64,000 nucleotides of DNA, taken from NCBI GenBank assembly GCA_963573305.1, contig OY754328.1, forward strand, positions 43,701,822-43,765,821, read 5' to 3'. Below are positions 43,255-55,644 of the stretch, in pieces. The translations under genes and the position numbers were made by a program. Source of the stretch: Pyrrhosoma nymphula. Taxonomy: Eukaryota > Arthropoda > Insecta > Odonata > Coenagrionidae. Every line of letters begins with the position of its first letter. The first letter of the stretch is position 1. Under the pieces are notes generated by a model. It saw only the letters and a program-made list of their open reading frames with translations, was not told the DNA's origin and made no database searches.

Positions 43255-45108
43255 TAATACGCCGGGAAAGCACTAAATCTTACATCTTATTTCAACATTC
43301 TTGATATGATAAATATTTAGTTTCTGAGAATGTGCAACTATATTAAGTACAGATTTTGATCTCCTCTTTCGTTGATTTTTCAATCCAGTGTCCGCAGCCT
43401 TTGTCGGTTGATGCCTGATTTTTTAGGTCCTCGGCACGCTTGCTAGCTTTCGGAGAGCAACTGATATTACATCATCGCCATCTACCGTGAGACAAGGGAA
43501 GAGGGAGGGCAGATCTAGGTTTCAGCTTCCGTGGAAGTCGAAATTACGTTCCATCAAACCTGTTTTGTCATTTTATGGCTTGGAAGCGTGTGAAGGATGC
43601 ATTTTTTTATTTTCTCTCCATTACTTTTCAAGTATGCGTACTTCGTTTTGAATAACATTTGAGATAGGGAGCCTTTTAATCTAATCGATATCAAAAGTAA
43701 AAGCGTATCTCCCCACATTTCGAGAAATCGTAATTCCCCTTGGCTCTCACATCGTCATTTGAATGAACCTCGTTCTTTGTTTCAACATTGCTGGGTAAAC
43801 ATGTAAATTTAACGAGCTGACCGAATTGCCGCGTGTAAATCGATCCGAGTCACTTCTTCCACCTTTGGTCGCTCACGCACCCTTAGCTTCATTTTGTTTG
43901 CGATTCGTCGACCATCCCTTCTCCTCGCCTCTTCTCATTAAATAACACGTTTGGCGCTCAAGACGTTGTATCGGCGAGTAATCCGGCAAGCGTGAATAAA
44001 GGGAAGAGAGAGAGTTGTCCTCTGGCGTCTATTTTTGGAACAGGATGAAGAACGATTTCTTCTTCTCCTGAATGGGTTCTTAGGAGGAGGATGGGTTGGG
44101 GGAGGGAGGGGAGGGGAAGAAAGGGTTGAAATGAAGGAAGGGGAGAGTGGGGGAGGGGGGAGGTGCCTCTACTCTACTCCCACCCTCACAACTTTGTCCA
44201 GCCTGAGGTTTCAACCCTGCAGTTTCTTTCGGGGCGTCCTCGGTTTCGTTCTCGTGCCATTTTGATAGATTTCGAAACGCATATTAATTTCGCTGAAATA
44301 TTGGCGAAAGTGCTCCCGACTAAAACTTAGCTACACGCGCTATCCAGTTATTTTTGCTTCAGTGCAATGTTTTTTCACCGTGACAGTAACTGAAACCGAG
44401 GAAATTATTTGCAACCCACTGGTGTTCAACTTCAAACTTTCTGTTTCCAAATAGGGGTAGCCATCCAATATCAATAATTTAAATCCATAATTGTGTGCCT
44501 GTTCTTAGCCTGATCAATTTATTATTTTTTTTATAATCAAAGGTGAAAGCTTGCTAACGTGTCGGAGAACAGAGATTTGACCTTACTGATCGTACAGTCC
44601 GCTGACTTGTGGTCTACGCGGTGGCCTTAAGTATGGCGTTAAGTAACGGCTCGTAGTAGGAGGTCTTTGGGACAGGGGAAATGCATGGCGGAAGGCTAAA
44701 AGGGTTACTCCCACTCGCTAAGAAATACTGAGCAGAGTGCGTACGAGCGCGAGTCATCCTTTCGCTTTATGCGCTGATGTCGAAGAAGCTTTCGGAATTT
44801 GTCACGTGTAGACTAATTTAGTTACTTGTCCTTTCTTTTACGACCCATTCAGCGTCTTTAAGATCTGAAAAGTTTAAGAATGAGGGTTTATAAGATGACG
44901 CCAATGTGTGGCAATATTAACTTTGCTCCCGAAGAATTGAATACAACGTGTGGGATCTGTCGGGACATAAAAATGCGCAAAACGTAACTTTTACCGAAAT
45001 CTTCCTCGGCGTCAACTTAAGCATTTTCCTACTTATCACGCCTACCTTGTATGATGTGGGCAGGCTTTGCTTTTTCATTTGCAGGCATGTGATTTCTCAA
45101 TTTAAGGA
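43255..45108. other. Non-coding; G-rich tract at 44085-44165
   Basis: 44085-44165 has several runs of three to six G on the + strand (GGGTTGGGGGAGGGAGGGGAGG and onward), a strong quadruplex candidate. The rest is AT-leaning without supported genes. Confidence 0.45.
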
Positions 45109-45111
45109 CAA

Positions 45112-45215
45112 CAGCCACTGCATCGACGTATATAGGCACCGGTTCCCGCTCGACCACCGAAGTTAAGCATCGTAGAACTGGGGTCGATTTCGGATGAAAG
45201 GGTGACACTCCATTC
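45112..45215 (+). pseudogene. 5S rRNA-derived unit 1
   Basis: CACCGGTTCCCGCTCGACCA and CCGAAGTTAAGCATCGTAG match the internal part of 5S rRNA (CACCGGTTCTCGTCCGATCA / CCGAAGTTAAGCA-CGTCGG), followed by a decayed GGATGAAAGGGTGAC (GGATGGGTGACC in 5S). Mismatches in conserved positions exclude a working 5S gene; it is a pseudogene or the head of a 5S-derived SINE. Confidence 0.8.
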
Positions 45216-45225
45216 CTTATTTTCC

Positions 45226-45325
45226 AGGGGCAATGGAAACACCGGTTCCTGTTTAGTCACCGAAGCTAAGCGTCGGAGTTGGGCTCGGGTCGAGTAGGGA
45301 TGGGGAGGGGGTGATTCTCCTATTC
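45226..45325 (+). pseudogene. 5S rRNA-derived unit 2
   Basis: A second 5S-like copy about 105 bp downstream in the same orientation: GAAACACCGGTTCCTGTTTA, GTCACCGAAGCTAAGCGTCG, GGGCTCGGGTCGAGTAGGGA, TGGGG and GGTGATTC. Tandem arrangement at roughly one 5S length suggests either a short decayed 5S dimer or a dimeric 5S-derived SINE. Confidence 0.8.
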
Positions 45326-45599
45326 GTCCTCCGATCCCACTGTCTGCAAGTGGCAGATAGTATATCCGAGATGACGTAAGCCGCCCAAGCACGTTGAACT
45401 TACTGTAGGTACTACTGCTAAACGTTTCTAGTATTTCGGTCTGGTGAAATTGAAGCCATTTGTCAAGCGTGACTTTGTGGAACCATACCGCATCAAAAAA
45501 ATAAAAACAAACACTTTTTTAAGCTCCTCAATTTTTTTTTTTTTTTGCCCTCGGACGATTCTGGTGGCCCCTATGCCTCTGCGATTCCGATATGCCTTT

Positions 45600-45752
45600 G
45601 GCTTGTCGTCAGGTTTCTCAGGGGTCGAACCACCAGAACTTGACAGAAAACACCCATGTCCTGTGCAGGCGAAAAACCGACCCAGGCCGGACTCGAACCC
45701 GCGACCTTCGGATTAGCAGACGAGGACTTTACCCCACCGCCACCGGGGCTGG
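45600..45752 (-). repeat. tRNA-derived SINE (copy 2)
   Basis: On the minus strand, CCCCGGTGGCGGTGGGGTAA (A-box region), CTGCTAATCCGAAGG, then GGTCGCGGGTTCGAGTCC (B box) and a body with GGACATGGGTGTTTTC. Same family as 37465-37565. Confidence 0.8.
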
Positions 45753-45754
45753 CT

Positions 45755-47640
45755 TTAAATTAAATTTAATAAATATAAAATTGAAGAAAAAGTGCAGCCG
45801 TTTTCGCCGACTATGGAATCACCAGATACATTAGTGTCTCCCAATCAGAGAAGATATGTTAAATTAATATCTTGGAGGCAAACCTGTAGTATGTAGATAC
45901 GTTTAAAAAATATTGTGGAGTTTACGAAGTAAGAAGTTTTATTTTATGTACTGTGTTTGTTCGGCCTTGTTGAATTGACTCGCGTGATAACACTGTCGCG
46001 TATTTATGTATCTGTGTTAGACGCGCGGTCATCGTGTTCAGTGCTCAGCATCGCAGCGCTCCCTTATCTCCGCTCTTCTCCTGTTTCACTCCCCCCCTGC
46101 CTTCGCCGCGAGGGGGCGCCTAATTGAAGGAGGGCGGAGAGGTTCTCGGGCCGCTAATGAGAAGACGGAGCCTCAAGAGGGTGCCCTCACCGGAGGAGGA
46201 GGAGGAGGCGAGAGGAAGGCTGCTCCCCGAATGGGTGTGTGTGTGGCAGGGGGTGCTAAGGGAGCGCAAGGACGCGGCAAGGGCGTGACACCGCATCACC
46301 CTTTCGTATACAACCGCAACACGTGCGTGGTGGCGGACACACGCTCTTGCCGCAGCAACGCTCAATCCCCCGCGACTCCCCGCGCGATGGAGAGATAACA
46401 CGTGTATTCCATTCTCTTCTCTCTCCTCTTGGGCTTCCCTTAATCAACATACTCTGGCTGGCTCTCCAAGGGGACTAGAAAATGCGCCTCCTTTCATTTC
46501 ATGCGCAACCACTCCTCCTCTCGCCCAGGGTTTCCCCGTGAAACCGTTGCGGGAGAGAGCGGCTTTGAGGGATCTCCAAAAAAATCAATCGCTCCAAATT
46601 TAACAATAACAGGAAATTGGCAGGAAAACTGTGACCTCCACTTTTATTTTCCATGCATTCCTATTTCTCGCTTCAGCCGCTGTGCACTCTTGTCTTTGAA
46701 TTGTTATGGATCCTCTAAACAAAGTTTAGTTTCGGAAAAATACATTCATTTTTATACATCTTGTGAATCATCATTCGTTCTGAATTACAGTATTCTTTTC
46801 CGTTGAACGTCGAAACCTGAGTCGTTCCAAATAAAAATATGCGAAATCACAACGTTTTCAGTTATTATTATTATTTCAGGCTTTCCCGTTGAAAATTTAG
46901 GTCAGCGATCTTTCGGGGTTTGCACCGGGTAGTTAGGTCCATGGCGGCCAACGTTTCGATGCTCGACTCGACCTTTTGCTTCACTCTTTCCTCCCCCCCC
47001 CTCTTCTACTTTTTATTTCCTTCTCCTCGTGCCACGTTCTTCTGCATCCCGTCGATGCAGAAGATTATTCCTCCCCATGACTTCCCCCACCCGCCTTTTC
47101 TGCCTCCTTCGAACCTTTCCCTTCACAGAGCCCTAAATGCCTCGTGCGTCTTTTATCCTTTCTAATTTACCTCCTTCGTGCTTCCCTACTCAGCGGTGTG
47201 TGTCCCTCAGGCCTCTTATATCCTTCATAAGATTTTTCAGCCGCACAGCGCCACGTTCCATATCAGTCTTCTCTATCCGCGTGTCTACGTGTTTACATGA
47301 GGGCCGTTGCGACGTCAGTTCCCTCGTTCCCGTTAATATATAATGCTATATTGATTTTCAAATGCTGAGTGATTCGACTAATAGGCTGAGATGTTTACGA
47401 AGATGTATTATATTTATTGACGGGGCGTCGCGTCACTCCTGGACAACGCGCAATCAGCTTCCGTCAGTGTGTGGTGCAAAAGAAAGGGAAAATACCTTGT
47501 TAGAAAGCAGACTAAAGTTTCGTTTCAATTATCAGTGGGATATCTGTCTTGATGTGGCTTCAAAGATGATTAATTTTTAGTTTTTTTGTATCTAATGATT
47601 TCACTCTTCAATTAGTAATTCTCCCTTCGAGGTTGAGGCA
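45755..47640. other. Non-coding; CpG-rich segment 46020-46560
   Basis: 46020-46560 is strongly GC- and CpG-rich with a (GGA)n run at 46192-46209 and pyrimidine runs. It could be a CpG-island promoter or 5' exon of another transcript, but no coding domain is visible. 46930-47340 is pyrimidine-rich. No gene is supported. Confidence 0.35.
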
Positions 47641-47697
47641 CCCCCTGCCACACACCCCTGAGGTGGCTTGCAGGGTATTTTGTAGATGTAGATGAGC
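47590..47697 (+). mobile_element. LINE 3' end (tail motif copy)
   Basis: Ends in the shared LINE tail: CCACACACCCCTGAGGTGG, CTTGCAGGGTATTTTG, TAGATGTAGATGA (47651-47696). Upstream is unlike families A and B. No coding part. Confidence 0.6.
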
Positions 47698-47949
47698 AAA
47701 GGATGAATTGATGGAGAGGTGACACCCCTACGAATGCCCGTCGTCGGAATTGCAACGATTCCATTGGCACTGTAGGTAGATCGTTCTAAAAGGGGATGGT
47801 GAATATGTTTCCGCGATGCGGTCGTCGTTAAAGCTCCACAATAGATAGGAGTTAAGAGTTAAAGAGAGATAAAATTTAAGTGGAGAAAAAATGAAGAGAT
47901 TTTGATGGTTACGTTCTGATAATCTCTAGAAAATATTTTCATTCTCCAC

Positions 47950-48435
47950 GCGTTGGCGTCCAGCGTTTCTATATTCATGGTCCAGCCTCACCCGCAAGGA
48001 GCGCTGACTCGTCCACATCGAAGCCCCGTCGAATCCGTCACGTTCGAACCATGCGGTGTGCCGCGGACGGAGTGGGGGGTGGAAAACGGGGGGGGGGGAG
48101 GGGAGGGGTTAGCATTGGGGAGGAGGGAGAGAGGCGGGCGGGGATGGGAAGGGTTTTTTAAGGGTGGAGAATTGGTGAGGAAGAAGAAAGGGAGGCAAAG
48201 ACGGAGGCAGGCGGGATCGGAACGTCCAGAATGTTGACGCAGTTGCACCAAATTGTGGACGCCACGCGCTGGTTGGCATGTGCCCACGTCCCGAGCCTCG
48301 CGTTGATCCAAGGTGGCCAAATTTTTGCTTCGGTGGGGGATGCGAGCCGATGTGAAAACGGACGCCGTCTTCAGACTTGCAATTTCGAGGGCGAAAGAAA
48401 ATTGTCTCTCCGTCGGTCATGCAGTGCGACTGACG
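47950..48435. other. CpG- and G-rich segment
   Basis: CpG-rich with G-runs on the + strand (48080-48180; GGGGGGGGGGAGGGGAGGGG). Opposing ORFs on both strands are compositional. Confidence 0.4.
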
Positions 48436-48439
48436 GGTT

Positions 48440-48835
48440 ATGGGGGAAAATATATGGGACCCTTACGAAATAGGACTAATCTCTGAAATAGATCGAATAC
48501 AGCGGAGAGCAGCAAGATTTGTAAAAAATTGTTATGATAAACTTAGCAGTGTTTCCGAATTGTTGAAGGAATTGGGGTGGGAATCTCTATCTGATCGAAG
48601 GGAGAAATACAGGTTAAATCTTTTGCGCAAGTTCGGAGCTGACAGTTTGTTGCCGGAGGTTCAACATATAATGCTAGAACCAACGTACTACGGTAGAAGC
48701 GATCACAGGAATAAGATAAAGGAAATTGACTGCAGAACCGATGGATTTAAAATGTCATTTTTCCTATTATTACTATCATTTAGTATCGTACCTCCTTTCC
48801 TATTTCCTGTATTATTTTAGCTTCTAAAATAGCTG
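48440..48835 (+). pseudogene. LINE ORF2 C-terminal fragment (family B)
   Basis: The + strand reading starts at a WDPYEIGL match, then ISEIDRIQRRAARFVKNCYD, SELLKELGWESLSDRREK, YRLNLLRKFGAD, EPTYYGRSDH and EIDCRTDGFKM, ending at a stop near 48820. This is the post-RT C-terminus of a jockey/CR1-like ORF2. RT and the 3' tail are absent. A second partial copy follows 500 bp on. Confidence 0.85.
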
Positions 48836-48839
48836 TCTA

Positions 48840-49312
48840 TATCTTTTGAAACTTATAAACTCTTGGGAGTTTTTATTTTTTAAACATTTCAAAGAATGAA
48901 AAATGGGGAAAAATAATTTTTCGTAGGAAGTTTTCGTTTTCAAAATTCTCGGAAATGGCAGCGTGAAATATCTTTGTTTCAATTTCCATCGAAAAAATCT
49001 ACATTTCCCAATTTGATTTCGACATAAAAAAATGCCATTTTTAGGTGTTATTGTTGCCTGAAATTCCTGAAGATGACAAAGCCATGGTGAAAAAAGGTTT
49101 TGAAATTAAGATTTAAGTAGAAATAGACGCCAAGTGGACATAAGAACGGATTTGTAGTAATTTCCTCCAAGTGTTCCAACCTTACTATTCGCTGATATGA
49201 AGGGACTCTCTAGGTTTGACCGTCCGGTGTTGACGGCCCCTTGACATTCTAAGGGGGGGGAGGTGGGGTGGGAGGGGAGGATGCAGGAGGGGAAAGATCA
49301 CAGATCGAGCCC
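48840..49312. other. Sequence separating two LINE fragments
   Basis: AT-rich DNA with CCTGAAGATGAC (49069-49080), the foldback-type phrase, and a run of eight G near 49253-49260. It may be an insertion that split or separated two LINE copies. No gene. Confidence 0.4.
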
Positions 49313-49317
49313 CATGC

Positions 49318-49957
49318 CTCTAACTGATCGAAGGGAAAAATACAGGTTAAATATTTTGCGCAAATTCGGAGCAGACAGTTTTTTGCCGGACGTTCAACAT
49401 ATACTGCTAGAGCCAACGTACTACGGTAGAAGCGATCACATGTGCAGGAATAAGATAAAGGAAATTGACTGCAGAACCGATGGATTTAAAATGTAATTTT
49501 TCCCACGTACAATAAGGGATGATAATAGTTGCGAGAGATCAATCATATGAAACTCCCACCCTCAATAGGTAGAGTAGAATTTTCACTTGTGCTTAATAAC
49601 ACGTCATTACGAACACTTCACACCGGTTGATTTGTTCGACATTATTTTATTTTGTTCTCTGCATGAAGTAGCATCTCGTAGCATTCATAAATTAACAGTA
49701 TCAGTAATATTAACCACTAGATGTGTGTATAGCATTGTTCTGCATGTTTGCATGTTCATTTACGTACCACTCTCCCGGTTTCCGGTTGGGCTGCGCACTG
49801 TTCTCCTGACTGCTTTGACCTGCGCCTATCGGCAGGGGGAGCGTGCGAGGTTCTGACTTGTGCCGGGACGAGTGCTGCATGCCTGGTGTGGAATCACCCC
49901 GTGCCACACACCCTATATAGTGGTGACTTGCACGGTATTTCGTAGATGTAGATGTAC
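49318..49957 (+). mobile_element. LINE 3' end with C-terminal codons and 3' UTR (family B)
   Basis: Begins inside the ORF2 C-terminus (LTDRREKYRLN, LRKFGAD, EPTYYGRSDH, an extra MC insertion, EIDCRTDGFKM, stop at about 49494). It continues through a 3' UTR of about 450 bp with CACTAGATGTGTGTATAGCA, TGCATGTTTGCATGTTC and GTGCGAGGTTCTGACTTG to the tail TAGATGTAGATGTA. The same UTR is at 59670-59940. 5'-truncated. Confidence 0.85.
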
Positions 49958-49959
49958 TC

Positions 49960-52685
49960 CGGACTGCGCACAGTTTTTCTTTCATTCTGCAATAGAATAT
50001 TATAATTCGGATAAATGTTTTATCGGTTGGCTGTTCAACGCCATCCCATTCTAATTAGCCCGCCTTATTATTAGGGCTACCAGTGATGGAATGCCCCACC
50101 TGTTGTATGAAAAAAAACAAAACTTTAATTGACTTAAATGCCTATGCAGAATCATTCTAACTCTGAGTGTTGTCTTTATATACTGCAAATGAAGCTAAGC
50201 TACTGAGGGAATGCGCGAATATCCATCGCTTACTAGTTCATCATCGGCAGTCTTTTGTCTGCTCTATACGCCCTCTCAGTCCTTTGACAAACCTCTATAC
50301 TAATTCATGATTTTTTTAGATGTGTATAATCTCTCATCATTTCCTTTAAGTATTCTTATCTCAACCTTTCGTGGTAATTCTTGACATTCATTTCCTCCTA
50401 CACTATATGGTATTGGAGGATGTTAATGTCTCGAAGTGTCCAGTCTTTTAGTACTGTTTAGTAGTGAGTAGTGATCAGTCGTGTTAGGGTTGGTACACTT
50501 CGTAGTGTTTCACATAAACTTCCTTCTCCCTTGACTATTCGTCGGACTCTCGTAAATACCGGACACGATTGCCCGTGATGCGCTTTGCACCCTTCAATTT
50601 AACACGCGTTCAGTGTCGGAAAAAATATTTTTAATAAATTTCTCTCGTCGGCGTCGTTCCGGATTTCCATAGCAATATCGTTGGGGAACTGTTTAGAATA
50701 GCTTATTTTATTTCGCGGTTATTTGCCGATTTCTGGTAGATAGTACATGTACTTGTTCTTATGAACTCGCGGGCTTGACTTCTTCCTCCGTTGCGATCGA
50801 TTCCGATGATGCCACCTTCGTTGACTTATTCGATGAGTACGTAGCAAATATGAGCGGCAACACTGTTTGGGGGGGGGGCGTTCTCCTAGCGCCATGGATT
50901 GCATTGAACAGGCTAATCCACCGTTTGGAATAAGTAAGCCGATATAGCGAGTTCATATTTGTCTTACCATATTAGTTTGAAACTCTGTCGTAAATATCAC
51001 TCTGTAGTGTTATCCTTTATCTATACTAGTTTGTCAACCAAGGTAAACGTTAAATTTAAACTGTTCACTGGCGTAAAATCTATTGGCAAAGGTGTGTGAA
51101 GCCTAGTCCGTAGTGTTATGAAGAAAAGCAGAAGGATTAGTATCGCATCACTGTTCGTCCCTCTCTGTTTACGTTTGGAGATTACTTCAGCAGATTCTGC
51201 TGAGGTGATTGGTGCTGTGCCATCCAACGTTCATTCTTTTCTTACGCGCTGGTTATAAAAAAGTTCGTTTTCGCTTTTCGTCGCGGGGATGCAGTGTACT
51301 GAGAAATTCAGGGACAGATTTTTAACTTTTGGTTCGGTCAGGCCGCTCCTAGAAGAATCGGCGAGAATTTGGGAGGCATCAGAAAAACACGTTTTAACGC
51401 CTAAATACGTTTAAAAAAAACCTAATTTGTGTAAAACTGTTTTGGGACAAAAAAACGTGAAGCTGAGTAATTTTTAGGTGGACTAGAATGGGTGTGGGGT
51501 CGAACAAGATTTAGACTTTGGGAAGGAGCTATAAGGGACCCGAGTTTAATTCTGACTCTGAGAAGATTGTTCCTCCCTCTTACTGCGTCGATCAAATTGA
51601 CTGCCCATGTATTAAGAGGGAGATGGACATCAGGAAGGGTAGTTTTAATTTTTTTCTCTCGGACTACCAGATCACAAAGGAACTATGGCAAAGAACCGTT
51701 AAATTTTACCCCATGGAACCTTTTATCCATTGGCAATAACACAAAAATGGCCCGTGTCTTAACACCCATTGCCACACACCTTTTAGGCTGCTCGCCGCGG
51801 TATAACATACTAGATGCTGTCCTGCTGTATCTTCGCAGGATTTCGTGTTTGAGAATTCACCCAATCTTTGGGCATCACAGGTATCTGTCGTCGTTGAATG
51901 ATTCAAACCTTGCGTTCTCTCAAGAGGGCATGAGATTGATTCCTGGTAGAAGATGATGTGCGTCCGTAATTGAATCGTTTGAATTTGTCTGATGGCGGGC
52001 CGAGTCTCTTTGTCCTATGCCGACTTATTAGGAGTAATTTTTGCTCTATGCTGTCGTGAACAGCGTTGAAAATCGCTTCCTTCTCGCAGCCACTGTGTCT
52101 TTCTTCCTATATGACTGTGTGCCGTTCTCTTCCTATGCATGTGCTTGCAATCAGAAGACAGTGATTCATCAAGCTTATTTATAGGGGAGACATTGAGACC
52201 GCTACTCCTCGTTTCCCCATCCAGTTTCCCCGTCGTCGTGGACAGCTCAATCAATGCCGCGGGTCAAAATGGGCATTTAACTGGCCTTTGTCGTGTACAA
52301 ACCTCTGTATAACTTCTACGTGGAAGTTTTATCGGAACGCTCAACAACTAGTATAGCAACAAGTGTTTTCAATTCAAATTACAATGGCTTCGGCATTTAT
52401 CCACCTGATAACGCCTGCCGCACTGCAACTGGACTGGTTTGTGGAACAACATTTCACGAAATTAACGGTAACTCGGTCGTTGTGTGCAGGTCAGTCCTTA
52501 TTGGGTTTGACAACTCATGTAAAAAAACTTAAACTAGCTGATTAAATTTAAAGGATTTGTAATTTTAATAAAATGAGGAATCATGTCACGGCAGAGGTAA
52601 GTAAAAGTCTTACCGATGTGTCACGAAAGGGAACTGTGAAAGGGAAAGCGTTCTTCTTCTCGAGGTTGATCAAAAAGGATGGACG
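49960..52685. other. Non-coding, nothing recognised
   Basis: AT-leaning DNA with short ORFs of no recognisable family on both strands and a run of ten G near 50869-50878. No repeats were identified. Confidence 0.45.
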
Positions 52686-52689
52686 TTCA

Positions 52690-54150
52690 TCTGCATCTAC
52701 AAAATACCATGCAAGACACCTCGAGGGTGTATGGCAGGGGGTGAGTAGTCACCAACATGCATTACACTATACCCTAAAGTTAGTGTATCTACGACTAATG
52801 ATGCACTAGCATACATCGCGAATGCCTGTCACGAGGCGAAGCCTCACAAGCATGCACTACGGCACAGATATACTACCGATGTTAAAGAGGGACCGTTAAT
52901 ATTTATGCATATTGCAACTACAAATATGGACAGAGATTCAAGAGTTATAGCAAAAACATACACACCATGCTGTAAGTACTAGGTAGCAGATAAGAATACA
53001 GGTATTTGGAAGAACTACTACTACTAAGAGCTACACTACCTCTCGACAAACCTAGCTAAAAGTCTCATTGGCAGCTGTTATGGTCTCTTTATCTTTGGCG
53101 GGAAAAATGACATTGTAAATCTGTCCGTTCTGCAGTCTAGTTCCCTAATTTTATTCTCATTATCTGATCTACCGTAGTATGTCGAATTTCGTAAAATATT
53201 ATTAACGTCGCCAGAGAATAAATCGGTCTAAAACTTACATAATAGATTGAGTCTAAATTTTAATCGACGGTCTGAAAGCGTTTCCCATCCCAGTTGCTGC
53301 AAAAGGTCAGCAACACTAACGAAAGTATCATAACGGCCTTTAACGTATCTTGCAGATCTTCTCTGCACGCGTTCTAACCCGGTTTTTAAGCCTACATCAT
53401 GAGGATCCCAAATACTAGCAGCGTATTCCAATTTCGGAGGAAAGCAACTGTTAGCGTTTTCTTTTGCAATTATTCTCGTGGAAGTATTTTTCTTTTCACA
53501 TTGGCTTCGTGGATATGGCGTTGGTGTGTGATGACTTCCGCAAGAAATGTACTGCAGTGCATTTTCTAAGATTCAGTCCAAGCCCCCACTCCTGGCACCA
53601 CGAGCTAACCTTGTTATGGTCCGATGATATAGAACTTCTAACTCCGCATTTTCGCCGATTTCGAGGGAGATGACCGCATCGTCTGCAAATAATCTAATAT
53701 TACTGCTATAACTCGCGAACTTACGTCATTTAAATAAATAATGAATAAAAGGGGTCCAATCACGCTTCTTTGTGGGACGCCCCATGTCACTTTTACCATA
53801 TCAGAGCAAATGCCGTCAAAAACTACGTTTTGCATACGATCACGTGGAAAGTCACTTATCCAATTCACTATTTTTTGGTAAAACCCGCATGATTGTAATT
53901 TAAATATACGTTTTTTGTGAGGAACCTTGTCGAATGCTTTCTTGAAATCAATGAATGACGCGTCGACTTGTTTTTTCGATTCACCTGATTTTAGGATGTT
54001 ATGAAGGGTGAGCGCAAGCTGTGTTTCGCAACATCTGCCCTTCCGGAAGCAGTGCTCACTGCCGCGTAACAAGTTTCGATTGTCCAAGAAGTTCATTATA
54101 ATGCTAACAATAATGTGTTCGAGAATCTTACAAAAAGCGAGAACATATAA
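52690..54150 (-). mobile_element. 5'-truncated jockey/CR1-like LINE, RT to 3' tail (family A)
   Basis: The longest LINE fragment here. Minus strand: RT blocks from CKILEHIIVS (about 54140), HCFRKGRCCETQLALTLHN, DASFIDFKKAFDKVPH (first catalytic Asp), GVPQRSVIGPLLFI (normally GVPQGS; Gly to Arg) and YLND, then a frameshift and RLFADDAVI (catalytic DD retained, 53690-53670). The C-terminal region follows: ASIWDP, RVQRRSARYVKGRYD, LLQQLGWETLSDRR, TYYGRSD-type end. A 400-bp 3' UTR and the tail near 52690-52740 complete it. Inactive by frameshift and truncation. Confidence 0.9.
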
Positions 54151-54154
54151 AACA

Positions 54155-55640
54155 GTGAGTGAACCAATCATCATTGTGTCCGCATACGTGTTTTTACATG
54201 ATAGATGAAATTCGAGTACGCATGTCTTCCTTGCCGACATTGTTTTGAGTAAACTTTATCTTCTCCTTCGGAAGAACTTAGAAAGGAAGACACTTCGACT
54301 AGCTATGAATACTAACATAAACAAACATTTCCCAGTTTCACGTGATTCATGTGCCGAGAGTTTACATTTTGTGCACTGAATTCTGAGTGTAAATAAAACT
54401 TTATTTAAATTTGAAAAAAAGATTAATGTGGACCCATATGTTGATACCTTATTTTTTTATTTTATTTTTCTTCAAAGTAATAAAATCCCAATAGAGCGAC
54501 ATAATAATTACTTAAATACGTGCCTGTGGCATTGCAACTATGAATTTCCTTGTGTAAAAGTTTCATAATGACGGTGTAGGTTTTAGCCTTATCCTCGTGT
54601 ATTCATGATTTTCCCTCCAATTAGGATTTTCTTTCCGATCGACATTAGATAAAAGGCACCCCCTACTCTTCATCACTGCTTCGAATAGAAAATTTGTACA
54701 GTATCGAAATGGACTTGTATAGTTTTTTTATAATACCTGTGGAGTGTGGAATTATGATTGTGCATTAATTTCGTTCAATATTTGTTGCATTTTTTCATGA
54801 TTTTTGATCATGGTTTATATAGCTTACTATGAGCTTGTAGAGAGCTCACGTTGCCATGTTTCCCGAGTGAATCATCTCGCCCGTGCGAGGAAGAGCAGGT
54901 CCCGCGCCCCCGTAATCCCCGAATTCGTGCAGCGGTGGTTGCTCTCGTGCTGCATCGAGTGGCTTTTCATTCCATCCAATAGCGCGCCCTCTCTTTTGCC
55001 CGCGGTCATGCACGGCTGCTTCACACGCGTCGACGACAATGAATCCTCATCCCCCCCCCTGCTGTCGTTGCTGGTCGCGTTTGTGAGGATGAAGTGGGGG
55101 GTGGGGGGGAAAGTGTAAGAAGGGGTTGGGGTTAGGGTAAGTGGAAGATGTCCACACCCTTCTTCTTCCCAACGATAGCCCTTCGCTCCCTTCCCCTCAT
55201 CTTCTCCGTGGCTTGTCGCCGAAATATTTTTGGCGCGTTTTCTCTCCGAAGGAGGAGAAAAAATAAAAGCGAATCTAGAGTCTCTCATCATCCGGTCCTC
55301 ACTTGTGTTGTCCACACGAGTTCGTCGACCTCTCGCCCGATTGTACTTTTTTCACGGCTCGCTAACCACGCCTTCCGCTTGTGTGTCTGATTTTATTTGC
55401 TCATTCAAATGGTCTTTTTGTCATTTTTACTCACGCGGTTGGACGTGCGATTTCAGCGGAGGGTTTGCATCGCGTCGCTCGTTCACTGCGATTCATAAGT
55501 TATGAATCCGTGACATTTGTTTATTTCATTTTCTCGTACTGAAATGTTTCGTCGACGAGATCCATAGTCATTAAAGTAGTAAGTCAACGATAAAATCGAT
55601 GATTTTTATTTGTCCAGACGATTCCTTGGCTCTGCGTGCT
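54155..55640. other. Non-coding; CpG-rich segment 54850-55500
   Basis: 54850-55500 is rich in CpG with opposing ORFs on both strands and no domain. It may be an island-like promoter region. The rest is AT-rich. Confidence 0.35.
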
Positions 55641-55644
55641 CGAT

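Noticed and set aside
45112..45325. Functional 5S rRNA genes
   Set aside because: Too many changes in invariant 5S positions and irregular ends; best read as 5S-derived relics.
54872..55315. 147-codon minus-strand ORF in a CpG-rich patch
   Set aside because: Opposite strand is equally open, and the peptide is low-complexity with no recognised motif.
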